A DNA stretch of 64,000 bases. Origin: UBA6770 sp965660875 (lineage in GTDB: Bacteria > Bacteroidota > Bacteroidia > Flavobacteriales_G > Salibacteraceae). The stretch lies in assembly GCA_965660875.1 (NCBI GenBank), contig CBFIBQ010000003.1, positions 62,001 to 126,000 on the forward strand, read 5' to 3'. A program made the translations under genes and the position numbers. Positions 41,269 to 50,299 of this stretch are shown piece after piece; within the stretch, counting starts at the first letter, position 1, and each line of letters opens with the position of its first letter. Below the pieces are notes generated by a model that did not search any database, was not told where the DNA came from, and worked only from the letters and a program-made list of their open reading frames with translations.

Positions 41269-42156
41269 TTATTTGGTAACGATTGTACCATTTTCCCAAT
41301 GTTCCTCTATGAAAATATTACCTTCTAAATCGTATTGGACCCAAGCTCCATGTTTAACCCCTTTTTCGTAAAACCCTTCTTCTTGCAGATATCCTGTAGG
41401 ATGAAATTTTAAATAGGTGCCTTGGCGAATGAGATTGCCCTTTGGAGAGTTTTTATAAACCGTGTACATTTCTTTGACAAACCCTTGACCTATATCCTGA
41501 TAATTCTCCGAAACGTATTGATATCGAATGAGCCCTTTAAAATGTCGCTGCTCAAAAATGGAATCAGTGGATTGAAACTTCCCTAAATTATCATAGCTCC
41601 ACTCTATTATTGTTTCACTTTTCGGAGATTTTAACTGCCACGATCCTACTTTATTCCCATTACTATAATCACCGGTAACTACGTACGTTTCAAAATGGTC
41701 AATATCACCTTGGTTGTAATAAAACGGCGGTATCAAAAACCGCAAAAGCGCTCCACTAAAATAAGCAGTACAACTGCCATGCAATTGATTGTCTTTAACT
41801 TCAAAGACCGCTCCAATATCCTTTCCATTTTCAGCAAACACACCCCACTTACCATTTGGTAAATCAGGTCCATATCTAGCTACCCCACCCTGTTGGAAAG
41901 GCTCTGGAACAGCCAACAACCAAAACGAACGATAGGCTTGCTTCACAACATAAGGCAACGCATTTTGGCCAGGCTTTCCAAAACCTGCTGAGTGTGATTG
42001 ATAATCCCATGGATTCAAAAAAGGAATTCCATCGAAAGTATCTAGATGTTGTAATGCAGAAGCAGTATGTCTTGAGCTAATCTTTCCAGTTTGACCAGAC
42101 AGGTGAAGAGCAACGAAAAAACAACCAATGATTATGATATAATTAATGGATTTCAT
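41269..42156 (-). CDS. Secreted MORN/YwqK-like repeat protein
   Basis: This 295-residue protein has a signal peptide (MKSINYIIIIGCFFVALHLSGQ). The C-terminal third holds MORN/YwqK-type repeats (GTYLKFHPTGYLQEEGFYEKG and GAWVQYDLEGNIFIEEHWENG, both in part), in which a Y-x-x-G-x-x-x-x-x-G-x-Y pattern repeats. The N-terminal part resembles no family I know. Databases often label such proteins YwqK-family antitoxin, but there is no toxin partner here and a secreted form makes that role unlikely. It converges on the cupin gene with three bases between stops. Confidence 0.7.
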   Translation of the reverse strand: MKSINYIIIIGCFFVALHLSGQTGKISSRHTASALQHLDTFDGIPFLNPWDYQSHSAGFGKPGQNALPYVVKQAYRSFWLLAVPEPFQQGGVARYGPDLPNGKWGVFAENGKDIGAVFEVKDNQLHGSCTAYFSGALLRFLIPPFYYNQGDIDHFETYVVTGDYSNGNKVGSWQLKSPKSETIIEWSYDNLGKFQSTDSIFEQRHFKGLIRYQYVSENYQDIGQGFVKEMYTVYKNSPKGNLIRQGTYLKFHPTGYLQEEGFYEKGVKHGAWVQYDLEGNIFIEEHWENGTIVTK

Positions 42157-42239
42157 GTTATAGCTCTATCAGGTTCTATGCCATAATGGATTAAATTAAA
42201 AAGTGGCAAATTATAAAATTGAACACTATTTTTACCAAC

Positions 42240-43142
42240 ATGTTATTTCGACTATGTCCGTTCATTGTAATGCTCTTTATTAGTTTAAACGTACTACCCC
42301 AAAACGGCAAGCTTATTTCCAAACGCCTAGTCGATATTAAAACCACACCAATTTGGAATAGAATTGCGCCAAACAACAACCTGAAGCCAGTATTTAAGCA
42401 TGTTGAGGACCTCAACTTTTATTTTATTTCCTACTCAAGTGATGGACTTGTTGTAAAAGGCATAATCGTGGAACCCAAAGCCGATGGCGAATACCCAACC
42501 GTAATTTTGAACCGTGGAGGCAACCGAACATTTGGCCAGCTGACCATTGGAACCGCAGTCCTTTTCGCTTCGAAACTAGCCGCGGCAGGTTATGTTATTG
42601 TTGGAAGTAACTACAGAGAAAAGGATGAGTTCGGCGGAGCTGAAATAAACGATGTGCTTCACTTATTTGAAACGATAAAAGAAATCCCTAAAGCTGATAA
42701 TGAGAACATTGGGATGTTAGGTTGGTCAAGGGGTGGCATGATGACCTATTTGGCGCTGCAGAAAACTGATAAAATTAAAACCGCAGTAGTTGGAAATGGG
42801 GCTACTGATTTATTTAATACGCTGGAATTCAGACCAAAAATGGAGGAAAAGGTTTTTGCAGAGTGTATTCCAAACTATTGGGAGAATAAAGAAACTGAAC
42901 TGAAGAAAAGGTCAGCGATTTATTGGCCGAATGAATTGAACAAAAACACCAGTTTGCTCATTTTAAACGGCACAAAAGACACACGAGTACATCCTTCACA
43001 AGCTGCTGATTTTTATAAAAAACTTATCGAAATCGACTACGACGTCACCTTAAAAAGCTACGATACCGATCATTTCTTTTCGGATAAAAAAGAGGAACTG
43101 AACAAAGAGTTGATGGACTGGTTTAATGCAAAACTTAAATGA
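42240..43142 (+). CDS. Secreted alpha/beta hydrolase, prolyl-oligopeptidase (S9) type
   Basis: About 300 residues from the ATG at 42240, which gives a standard signal peptide (MLFRLCPFIVMLFISLNVLPQ); a TTG seven codons upstream is less likely. The hydrolase core shows the nucleophile elbow GWSRGG, the acid in NGTKDTRVHPSQA and the His in YDTDHFF, the complete Ser-Asp-His triad in the right order. There is no beta-propeller, so it is a short S9-like or dienelactone-hydrolase-like esterase or peptidase in the periplasm. Substrate unknown. Confidence 0.85.
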   Translation: MLFRLCPFIVMLFISLNVLPQNGKLISKRLVDIKTTPIWNRIAPNNNLKPVFKHVEDLNFYFISYSSDGLVVKGIIVEPKADGEYPTVILNRGGNRTFGQLTIGTAVLFASKLAAAGYVIVGSNYREKDEFGGAEINDVLHLFETIKEIPKADNENIGMLGWSRGGMMTYLALQKTDKIKTAVVGNGATDLFNTLEFRPKMEEKVFAECIPNYWENKETELKKRSAIYWPNELNKNTSLLILNGTKDTRVHPSQAADFYKKLIEIDYDVTLKSYDTDHFFSDKKEELNKELMDWFNAKLK

Positions 43143-43199
43143 TAAAAATCTGAACTCAGGGTGGCACGAGTTTCAAGGCTAAGAGTGAGTGTTTCCTAT

Positions 43200-43862
43200 T
43201 TATGCAGTTTCCAAAATATCCTTAGACACCAAAACATTCTTTGAATACCCGCCTAAAGCCACATTTATCATGGACTGCCCGATTTGGGTGGTGTTTACTA
43301 TTGTCTCGGGATTCAGCTTCTTGGCAATTTTAATTGCCCATAAAAAGTAATCGTAAAAAAACTGATAGAGTTTTGTGCTGGACTTAATACCGCGCAGGGG
43401 TATAATTACTCCTGGCCGGTACATAAAAGCCCCTTTAAAGCCTTTGGCGATTATAGCATTTTCAGTTCTTCCTTTAACCCGTGCCCACATCGTACTTCCT
43501 TTTTCTGTACTATCGGTTCCTATGCCTGAAACATATGTAATCACCATGTTTTCTTTTTCGGATTCCAACACATTTACCAGCGATAAGGTATAATCGTAAG
43601 TAAACTTAATAAACTCTTGCTCACTTTTTCCTGCCGAGCTTACACCCATACACAAATAAGCTGCGTCGTATCCTTTTAATTGGTCCGCTATACTCTTGAA
43701 CTCAGAAAAGTCTTTATGGATGAGCTCCTTCAACTTTTTGTGCTGCATATTCAACCTACTGCGACTAACTGATAACACTTCAGTCACCTCAGCCCTATCT
43801 AAACATTCTAGTAGAACTCCTTTGCCTACCATACCTGTGGCGCCTGTGATAATTACTTTCAT
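43200..43862 (-). CDS. NAD(P)-binding short-chain reductase-like protein
   Basis: This 220-residue protein has a Rossmann fold: MKVIITGATGMVGKGVLLECL carries GxxGxxG (in part). The middle part has YVSGIGTDSTEKGSTMWARVKGRTEN, in which a Ser and a Lys replace the YxxxK pair of classical SDRs, so it belongs to the atypical NAD(P)H-binding group (NmrA/HTATIP2-like). Reaction unknown. It starts six bases before the AraC gene stop on the same strand, so the two are likely co-transcribed. Confidence 0.78.
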   Translation of the reverse strand: MKVIITGATGMVGKGVLLECLDRAEVTEVLSVSRSRLNMQHKKLKELIHKDFSEFKSIADQLKGYDAAYLCMGVSSAGKSEQEFIKFTYDYTLSLVNVLESEKENMVITYVSGIGTDSTEKGSTMWARVKGRTENAIIAKGFKGAFMYRPGVIIPLRGIKSSTKLYQFFYDYFLWAIKIAKKLNPETIVNTTQIGQSMINVALGGYSKNVLVSKDILETA

Positions 43863-43868
43863 TAAAAA

Positions 43869-44774
43869 CTAATTTACCGTTCGATAATCGTTAGGTGTTT
43901 GACCAGTGTGCAACTTAAACATTCTGGTAAAGTAATGCGGATAATTAAAACCCAGTTTATAGGCTATCTCACTAACCGTTTGATTCGAGTTTAAAAGTAA
44001 GTTTTTAGCTAATTCAACCACCTGTTCATTAATGTGGTCCTTAGCGTTTTTGCCCGTTTCTTTTTTGAGTAAATCGCTCAAATAATTGCTTGACAAATGC
44101 ACTTTATCTGCAAAATAACCAATCGTGGGAATTCCGTTTTCGGCCAATTGGTCGGTATTCATATAATCAGCTAGTAAAGACTCAAATTGAGATGCAACAT
44201 CCTTGTGTGCATTGGTTCGAGTATGAAATTGGCGTTCGTAAAAGCGATTACTGTAATTGAGCAATAATTCTATGCTATTGATTATCAATTCTTGCGTGTG
44301 ACCATCAATATTCTGGTTGTATTCGTATTCAATTTTCTGCACTGTATCGTACAACATTTTTCGTTCGATTTCCGAAAGATGCAAAGCCTCATTTACATCG
44401 TAATTGAAAAACGAATACTTCTTAATCTTAGCAAACAATGAAGACTTGCGTATCAAATCGGGATGAAAAAACAACATCCAACCTGAATTCTCACCTTCCA
44501 CAATTTCTTCTGTTTGTGTTACAATCTGACCTGGTTTAAAAAAGGCCATAACACCTTCCTCAAAATCGTAATTGGTACGACCATATTGCATTCCACAATC
44601 GTGGTCTTTGAGTGAAATCATGTATAATTCTGCAGTCATGGGAATGTTCAAGAAATCTTTATTGGATTTCATTTTTGAAACATCTAAAACCGAAACCAAT
44701 GGATGTTTTGGTTTTTCGTACCCCATAAGCTCATGCAGCTGGGTAATGGATTGAATGTTAATTGTATTGGGCAT
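43869..44774 (-). CDS. AraC family transcriptional regulator
   Basis: About 301 residues from the ATG at 44774 (MPNTINIQSITQLHELMGYE, the usual start of this Bacteroidota group); a longer frame from a GTG at 44843 adds 23 residues. The N-terminal part is an AraC-type sensing domain; the last 100 residues carry the double helix-turn-helix (VHLSSNYLSDLLKKETGKNA and VSEIAYKLGFNYPHYFTRMFK, both in part, ending TGQTPNDYR). It lies between two reductase genes on the same strand and probably controls one or both. Confidence 0.88.
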   Translation of the reverse strand: MPNTINIQSITQLHELMGYEKPKHPLVSVLDVSKMKSNKDFLNIPMTAELYMISLKDHDCGMQYGRTNYDFEEGVMAFFKPGQIVTQTEEIVEGENSGWMLFFHPDLIRKSSLFAKIKKYSFFNYDVNEALHLSEIERKMLYDTVQKIEYEYNQNIDGHTQELIINSIELLLNYSNRFYERQFHTRTNAHKDVASQFESLLADYMNTDQLAENGIPTIGYFADKVHLSSNYLSDLLKKETGKNAKDHINEQVVELAKNLLLNSNQTVSEIAYKLGFNYPHYFTRMFKLHTGQTPNDYRTVN

Positions 44775-44849
44775 TAATGTGTTATTTGAAATTGAGATTC
44801 CGTACAGAAGGTTCTCAATGGTTTCGAAACTCAACCAGTTCACCTAATC

Positions 44850-44862
44850 TCACGGAATGACG
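44850..44862 (-). repeat. 13-bp dispersed repeat
   Basis: TCACGGAATGACG is the reverse complement of CGTCATTCCGTGA at 52706-52718, the left end of the palindromic element in the moa operon. It lies just upstream of the AraC gene. Confidence 0.45.
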
Positions 44863-44879
44863 ACTCATTTGTAACTTAT

Positions 44880-45947
44880 TTACTTACTTGGCTTTAACTT
44901 ACCTGCATCAATTAACTCTTGAAATGCCTCTTCCATGGTTTCCTTCATAGGACGAAACTCAATTCCAAGATCTTTTTTGATTTTAGAATTATCCGCCTTC
45001 CATGGCACATTTACATTCTTAGTAATAAAACTTCGTGTAAATGCCTTATTTGTAATTGGACCTACTAACCACACCAGCCACTTAGGTAAAGCCTTTTTTG
45101 GTAGTGGGTATTTATCTCCGTACTTAGGCAATAGTATTGTTCCCATTTCCAAAAAATTTGTGTTATGCGCTGAGGTGATGTACCTTCCTTTGGCTTCGGG
45201 AACAAACCCAGCTTTGAAGTGTGCCTCGGCAACATCGCGAACATCTACTACTCCAATGCCCATTTTTGGCGCACCCATTTTCATTTCACCTCCACCCAGC
45301 CTAGTTAAGGTAGTCATTGACTCTCCAGGAGCATTTAAATTCAATGCTGGCCCCATAACAAAAGACGGATTTATGGTCACCAAATCCCAACGGCTTTGCG
45401 CATCGGCAATTTCCCAAGCTTTTTTCTCCGCCAATGTTTTTGAGTAGGAATAGGGTTGATAATCCAATGAAGCCGTTGTGTTCCAATCGTCTTCTGAAAT
45501 CATTCCACCAGGAGCATTTACCGTATCAATAGCATCCGTATAAATTGCAGCGCAGCTACTAGTTACAACAACTCTTTTTACCGAATTCACTTCATTAGCT
45601 GTTTCCAACACATTTTTGGTTCCGTTCTGTGCTGGTTCTATCAATTCTTTTTGTGGGTCGTCTACTTCCAGCGCAAAAGGCGAAGCTGTGTGATAAACCA
45701 ACTCACAGCCTTGCATGGCTTCCATATACGAGCCGGTACTCAATAAATCAGCCTTAAAAAACACAATTTTTCCTTTGGAATTTTCGGCTAGTTCTTTCAA
45801 ATGACCAACTTTTTTATCGTTATCCGGACTGCGGACAGCCGCATGAACAGTAATTCCGTCTTCCAATAATCGTTTTACCAACCAACTTGCGACGAATCCA
45901 TTTGCTCCGGTTACTAATACTGGTTTTGTTTTATCAATAGTTGTCAT
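44880..45947 (-). CDS. Extended short-chain reductase, dihydroflavonol-4-reductase-like
   Basis: This 355-residue protein has an extended SDR fold: KPVLVTGANGFVASWLVKRLLEDG (cofactor motif, in part), VYHTASPF, VVVTSSCAAIY, and the active-site Y-x-x-x-K as YSYSKTLAEKKAWE. The layout is that of the DFR/aldehyde-reductase group (NADPH-dependent reduction of carbonyls or NAD-dependent epimerisation). It is followed by the AraC gene on the same strand. Substrate cannot be told. Confidence 0.87.
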   Translation of the reverse strand: MTTIDKTKPVLVTGANGFVASWLVKRLLEDGITVHAAVRSPDNDKKVGHLKELAENSKGKIVFFKADLLSTGSYMEAMQGCELVYHTASPFALEVDDPQKELIEPAQNGTKNVLETANEVNSVKRVVVTSSCAAIYTDAIDTVNAPGGMISEDDWNTTASLDYQPYSYSKTLAEKKAWEIADAQSRWDLVTINPSFVMGPALNLNAPGESMTTLTRLGGGEMKMGAPKMGIGVVDVRDVAEAHFKAGFVPEAKGRYITSAHNTNFLEMGTILLPKYGDKYPLPKKALPKWLVWLVGPITNKAFTRSFITKNVNVPWKADNSKIKKDLGIEFRPMKETMEEAFQELIDAGKLKPSK

Positions 45948-46076
45948 AATATTCTTGTTTTAATTCTCGACAAATTACGCAATGTTCGCTTTCACTATAC
46001 TTTCACAAATTCTTGAATCCATAACACATTTTACAGAATTGAAAGAATTGTAAATTTACCCCTCTAAAAACGAAAT

Positions 46077-46508
46077 ATGAAAGCAGATTTAGTCGCTGAA
46101 GCCAGCATAGAAATAAACGCAAACGCCAGTTCTGTATGGGAAGCATTGGTTAATCCAGAAAAAATAAAAGTGTACTTATTTGGTACAGAAACCTCAACGG
46201 ATTGGAAAGTTGGAAGCCCAATTGCCTTCGAAGGAAACTTTAATGGTCATGTTTACAAAGACAAAGGCAATGTGTTGGAAGTAAAAGAAAATGAATTGTT
46301 GCGCTATAATTACTGGAGCAGCATGTCTGGAACCGAGGATAAAATAGAAAACTACTTTATTGTGACATACTCGATTGCAAAACTAGAAGACGGTAAAGTC
46401 AAACTCACTTGGCATCAATCAGGATTTCCGACGGAAGACAGAAGAAAACACACCGAGCAAGGTTTGCCGGCAATGCTTGAGCAGATTAAGGAGATTTCGG
46501 AAGTCTAG
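46077..46508 (+). CDS. SRPBCC/AHSA1-domain protein
   Basis: This 143-residue START-like protein shows the AHSA1 pattern: ASIEINANASSVWEALVNPEKIKVYLFG (in part), W-K-x-G-x-P-I-x-F, RYNYWS, and a C-terminal helix (KHTEQGLPAMLEQIKEI). The fold makes a deep hydrophobic cavity; members bind small hydrophobic ligands or stimulate Hsp90, and those near regulators often respond to solvents. It is divergent from the reductase and followed after five bases by a small lipoprotein gene. Confidence 0.86.
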   Translation: MKADLVAEASIEINANASSVWEALVNPEKIKVYLFGTETSTDWKVGSPIAFEGNFNGHVYKDKGNVLEVKENELLRYNYWSSMSGTEDKIENYFIVTYSIAKLEDGKVKLTWHQSGFPTEDRRKHTEQGLPAMLEQIKEISEV

Positions 46509-46513
46509 AAACT

Positions 46514-46903
46514 ATGTGGCGGTTAGTATTTATTGGATTATTGCTTATTTCGATTGCTTGCAAACGAGAAGAGTCCACAGTACCTGTTGAAGATTTCGGA
46601 CAAACCCGAAAGGAATTAGACCGCAGATTAGAAGAGATTAACAAACTGGCAAACTCTAAGAATTGTCTGGATTCAACACAGTGGAACTTTACAGCATACG
46701 GCTCCAAAGCTTGTGGCGGTCCTCAAGGATATATTGCTTTCTCAGTTGAACTTGATACCGTAGCTTTTTTACAAAAAGTAAAAGAATACACTGCACTTGA
46801 GGATGAATACAACCGCAAGGCAGGAATTGTATCAACTTGTGAACTACCAGCTGAGCCTAGTGGAATCCGTTGTGAAAATGGCAAACCAGTTTTTTTATAC
46901 TGA
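46514..46903 (+). CDS. Small lipoprotein of unknown function
   Basis: This 129-residue lipoprotein has the signal MWRLVFIGLLLISIAC (lipobox SIAC) and a mature part with four further Cys: NCLDS, ACGG, TCELP and RCENG, likely two disulfides. The NCLDSTQWNFTAYGSKACGGPQG segment (in part) is conserved in an uncharacterised Bacteroidota lipoprotein family that I recall only by pattern. It starts five bases after the SRPBCC stop. Confidence 0.7.
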   Translation: MWRLVFIGLLLISIACKREESTVPVEDFGQTRKELDRRLEEINKLANSKNCLDSTQWNFTAYGSKACGGPQGYIAFSVELDTVAFLQKVKEYTALEDEYNRKAGIVSTCELPAEPSGIRCENGKPVFLY

Positions 46904-47038
46904 TTAAATTCAAAAATTAGAAACTGAGCGTTTAATAATCATTTAAGTAGTGAGAATAAGTATTTCACGAATATGACATTAATCAATTACGCGATAAAAC
47001 TTTACGGCTAATTTCGACATTCAAATAATTTACTAGAA

Positions 47039-48280
47039 ATGTCTGATAAAAAATTTAGTCCGGAAAGTTTAATGATGAGTTATGGCTATAAGCCCTCACT
47101 TTCTGAAGGTGCCATAAAATGTCCGATTTTTCAAACTTCAACCTTCGCTTTCAACTCTGCTGAAGAAGGTAAAGCCTACTTTGAACTTGCCTATGGCTTG
47201 AGAGAAGCCGATGCTAATGAAGAACTCGGTTTAATTTATTCGCGAATAAACAACCCAGACTTAGAAATACTCGAAAACCGTTTAAGTTTATGGGACAGTG
47301 CAGACGATTGCTGCGTATTTGAAAGTGGCATGTCCGCCATATCTACGGTACTTTTAGAGTTCTTAGCTCCAGGCGATGTTTTGTTATACAGCAACCCACT
47401 TTATGGTGGCACCGATCATTTTATAAAACACTTTTTACTTAAGATTGGCGTTAAGACCATTGGGTTTCATCCGTGGCAAAGTGCTCAAGAAATAGCAGCA
47501 ATATTAGAAGAGGAGCAAGTTGGCGATAAACTAAAAATGGTGTACATAGAAACACCCGCCAACCCTACGAACACATTGATTGACATTGAGCAAATGGCAA
47601 CCATGGCTAAGGGTATCAACTCAGAAGCCACAGTAGTTGTTGATAATACATACATGGGACCCCTTTGGCAGCATCCGCTTCAATTGGGAGCCGACTTAGT
47701 AGTTTATTCGGCCACAAAATACATAGGAGGCCATAGCGATGTGATTGCAGGCGCTGTATTAGGACACAAAGAGCCAATGACTCGGGTAAGGACCCTCCGC
47801 ACATTTTTAGGAAATATGGCGGGACCTTGGACCGGGTGGCTGCTGCTCCGAAGCTTAGAGACGCTAAAAATCAGAATGGAGCAACAGTGCACAAATGCGC
47901 AAGAAATAGCCGCACATTTGAGCAGACATGAAAAAATTGAAACGGTAAGTTATTTGGGGCTTTTAAAGAAGAGGACCAAACAGTATGACCTTTACAAAAA
48001 GCAATGTTCGGCACCAGGAGCCATGATTTCATTTAACATCAAGGGCGGTGAGCCTGAGGCGTTTAAATTTCTAAACGCTCTTAAACTTATTAAGTTAGCC
48101 GTTAGCCTAGGAAGTACTGAGTCTTTAGTGCAACATCCTGCTAGCATGACCCATGCCGGCGTTTTGGAGGAGGAACGCGAAGTAATGAGTATAACCGATA
48201 ACTTAATTCGATTATCTGTTGGAGTAGAAAATTGGAAAGACTTGATTACTGATATTGACCAGGCTCTAAGTTCGATTTAG
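47039..48280 (+). CDS. Cystathionine gamma-synthase/methionine gamma-lyase family PLP enzyme
   Basis: This 413-residue enzyme has the PLP lysine in SATKYIGGHSD, the cofactor-stacking Tyr in NPLYGGTDHF, and the SRINNPDLEILENRL substrate-channel region (in part). The family covers cystathionine synthase, cystathionine and methionine lyases and O-acyl-homoserine sulfhydrylases; the sequence does not settle which, though insertion of about ten residues before the LIYSRINNP motif is typical of the gamma-synthase-family proteins of Bacteroidota with unassigned specificity. It is alone on its transcript or precedes the helicase. Confidence 0.88.
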   Translation: MSDKKFSPESLMMSYGYKPSLSEGAIKCPIFQTSTFAFNSAEEGKAYFELAYGLREADANEELGLIYSRINNPDLEILENRLSLWDSADDCCVFESGMSAISTVLLEFLAPGDVLLYSNPLYGGTDHFIKHFLLKIGVKTIGFHPWQSAQEIAAILEEEQVGDKLKMVYIETPANPTNTLIDIEQMATMAKGINSEATVVVDNTYMGPLWQHPLQLGADLVVYSATKYIGGHSDVIAGAVLGHKEPMTRVRTLRTFLGNMAGPWTGWLLLRSLETLKIRMEQQCTNAQEIAAHLSRHEKIETVSYLGLLKKRTKQYDLYKKQCSAPGAMISFNIKGGEPEAFKFLNALKLIKLAVSLGSTESLVQHPASMTHAGVLEEEREVMSITDNLIRLSVGVENWKDLITDIDQALSSI

Positions 48281-48335
48281 AAAGTGATAATGTAATTTCG
48301 AGCTAGGTGTTAAATTATACCCATCTTTGACAACA

Positions 48336-49652
48336 ATGAAATTTAGTGAATTAAACATTTCCGATAGCCTAATAGAGGCAGTTGGATATATGGGGTTTGA
48401 AAATTGCACCCCAATACAAGACCAAGCAATACCTCTAATTTTAAACGGAAAAGATCTAATTGGTTGTGCTCAAACAGGAACGGGTAAAACTGCTGCTTTT
48501 CTTATTCCAATGCTGGAAAAACTTACCCAAACCAAAAACGAAAAAGTTCGTGCACTAATCATTGTACCCACTAGAGAGTTAGCTGTGCAAATTGATGAGC
48601 AAGTGCAAGCTATTGGCTATTTCTTAGGCATCAGTTCCATACCCGTTTTTGGCGGCGGTGAAGGTGGTGATTTTTCTCAGCAAAAAAATGCCATTCAACA
48701 AGGAGCTGATTTATTAATCGCTACGCCTGGTCGATTGATGGCCCATATGAATTTGGGCTATGTAGACCTTTCTGGATTGGAAATGTTGGTGCTTGATGAA
48801 GCGGATAGAATGCTAGACATGGGATTTATTGATGACATTACCAAAATCATTGAAAAGACTCCAAAAAACCGACAAACACTTATGTTCTCGGCAACTATGG
48901 CCACTCAAATCCGTGTGTTGGCCAAACAAATCTTGAAGCAACCCGAACAAATAAACCTAGCTATTGCAAAACCTGCAGAAGGGGTGAATCAGGTTATTTA
49001 CAACGTATTTAATCCCAATAAACTAGCGCTTGCCTCACACATTTTAAAGAGTCAGGACATTCAGAACATGATCATTTTCGCCTCGCGAAAAGAAATGGTG
49101 GATCAGATTGAACGTGCACTGATCAAAGACGGGCATTCAATTAAAAGTTTGCATTCGGGCAGAGAGCAGTCGGAACGTCAAGAACGCCTAAGGGATTTTA
49201 AAGCTGGAAACATTAAAATCCTGGTGGCTACAGATGTATTGAGCCGTGGAATTGACATTCAGGGCCTCAGCCATGTTATGAATTTTGACATGCCAAATGA
49301 TGCTGCCGATTATGTGCACAGGATAGGCAGAACGGCTCGTGCAGATTCAAAAGGAACTGCAATATCTTTTGTGAACGAAGAGGATCAACTAAAAATGATG
49401 AATGTTGAAGAGCTTATCGAGCGTACCCTAGATAAGTTAGATACTCCATCGGAAATTGGTGAAAGCCCAAAGTACGACCCAAGTGCTCAAATGCGCTCAA
49501 AAAAAGGAAAAGGTGGCCGCGGTAAAAGTGGTGGAAATCGAAACTTCAAAGGAAAGCGACCGCAAAATAAAGGCGGCAAAAAGCCTTGGTTTAAGAACAA
49601 GAATAAAGGCAATAAGCAGCAAGGTGGTAGTAAACCAAAACCATCAAATTAG
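48336..49652 (+). CDS. DEAD-box RNA helicase
   Basis: About 438 residues from the ATG at 48336 (a TTG three codons upstream is unlikely). All helicase motifs are present: Q motif GFENCTPIQ, motif I AQTGTGKT, PTRELA, TPGR, DEAD (LDEADRMLD), SAT, and the C-terminal ARGIDI-like DVLSRGIDI and HRIGRTAR. A basic Gly/Lys-rich tail (GKGGRGKSGGNRNFKGKRP) follows, as in RhlE-type helicases, which remodel RNA in ribosome assembly and at low temperature. Confidence 0.93.
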   Translation: MKFSELNISDSLIEAVGYMGFENCTPIQDQAIPLILNGKDLIGCAQTGTGKTAAFLIPMLEKLTQTKNEKVRALIIVPTRELAVQIDEQVQAIGYFLGISSIPVFGGGEGGDFSQQKNAIQQGADLLIATPGRLMAHMNLGYVDLSGLEMLVLDEADRMLDMGFIDDITKIIEKTPKNRQTLMFSATMATQIRVLAKQILKQPEQINLAIAKPAEGVNQVIYNVFNPNKLALASHILKSQDIQNMIIFASRKEMVDQIERALIKDGHSIKSLHSGREQSERQERLRDFKAGNIKILVATDVLSRGIDIQGLSHVMNFDMPNDAADYVHRIGRTARADSKGTAISFVNEEDQLKMMNVEELIERTLDKLDTPSEIGESPKYDPSAQMRSKKGKGGRGKSGGNRNFKGKRPQNKGGKKPWFKNKNKGNKQQGGSKPKPSN

Positions 49653-49674
49653 TAGCGTGTTTCCCCCTAAATAA

Positions 49675-50298
49675 TCAGCTAAATAAGTGCATCAACTCAT
49701 AGAGACACTTAGCATATTCTTGTTTTAGAACACGTCCGCGTTTTTGAATATAAACGGTCTCTTTGTCCATTTCAATCAACTCTTTTGGCATACGTGCTAT
49801 GGAAAAGTCACCTTCCCAGTATTTATACATAAGAATAGAGCAGCGCAGTTGATGAAATTTAGAAGTACAAACAATTGCATCTTTTAAACCTAAGTCTTCT
49901 GCTATTTTTTTTGAATTAAGGATATTCGCTTCAGTTGTTAAGCTTAGCGTATCCCAAATAACATCCTGCCGAGCTATGCGCCATTTATGTTCAATTCTAT
50001 GCATAAAATCTGCCCTTTCTGCTTTCGAACAAGTACCCTCAGAAACAATCACCTTTCTTCTCTTTTGTTGATACAGCACACTGGCAAGGTTCAGACGTTC
50101 CTCAGTACCCCTTCCAGGGTTGCATCCACTACCAGGAACAATAAGAAGTTCGCCAAACTCAGGATCTATTTCACTCCCCACACTCAATGGAATTTGGCCC
50201 AATATTATTTGCTTTTTATAGGGCAACATACTAAAGATAATCAGCACAAGAATTAAAAACCCCGCTAATTTGAATATTTGCTTACGTATTTTTACCAC
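49675..50298 (-). CDS. YdcF/SanA/ElyC family (DUF218) membrane protein
   Basis: This 207-residue protein has one N-terminal membrane helix (about residues 8-26) followed by a DUF218 domain: LIVPGSGCNPGRGTEERLNLASVLYQ (in part), KVIVSEG, DTLSLTTEANILNSKKIAEDLG (in part) and the SKFHQLRC segment with conserved residues. Relatives affect cell-envelope biogenesis (vancomycin sensitivity, ECA cycling). The start is GTG at 50298, only one base from the ATG of the divergent gene; any later start would remove the membrane anchor. Confidence 0.85.
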   Translation of the reverse strand: MVKIRKQIFKLAGFLILVLIIFSMLPYKKQIILGQIPLSVGSEIDPEFGELLIVPGSGCNPGRGTEERLNLASVLYQQKRRKVIVSEGTCSKAERADFMHRIEHKWRIARQDVIWDTLSLTTEANILNSKKIAEDLGLKDAIVCTSKFHQLRCSILMYKYWEGDFSIARMPKELIEMDKETVYIQKRGRVLKQEYAKCLYELMHLFS

Positions 50299-50299
50299 A

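Noticed and set aside
41269..42156. YwqK antitoxin of a toxin-antitoxin system
   Set aside because: There is no toxin gene beside it, and the protein has a signal peptide; the MORN-like repeats alone do not show antitoxin work.
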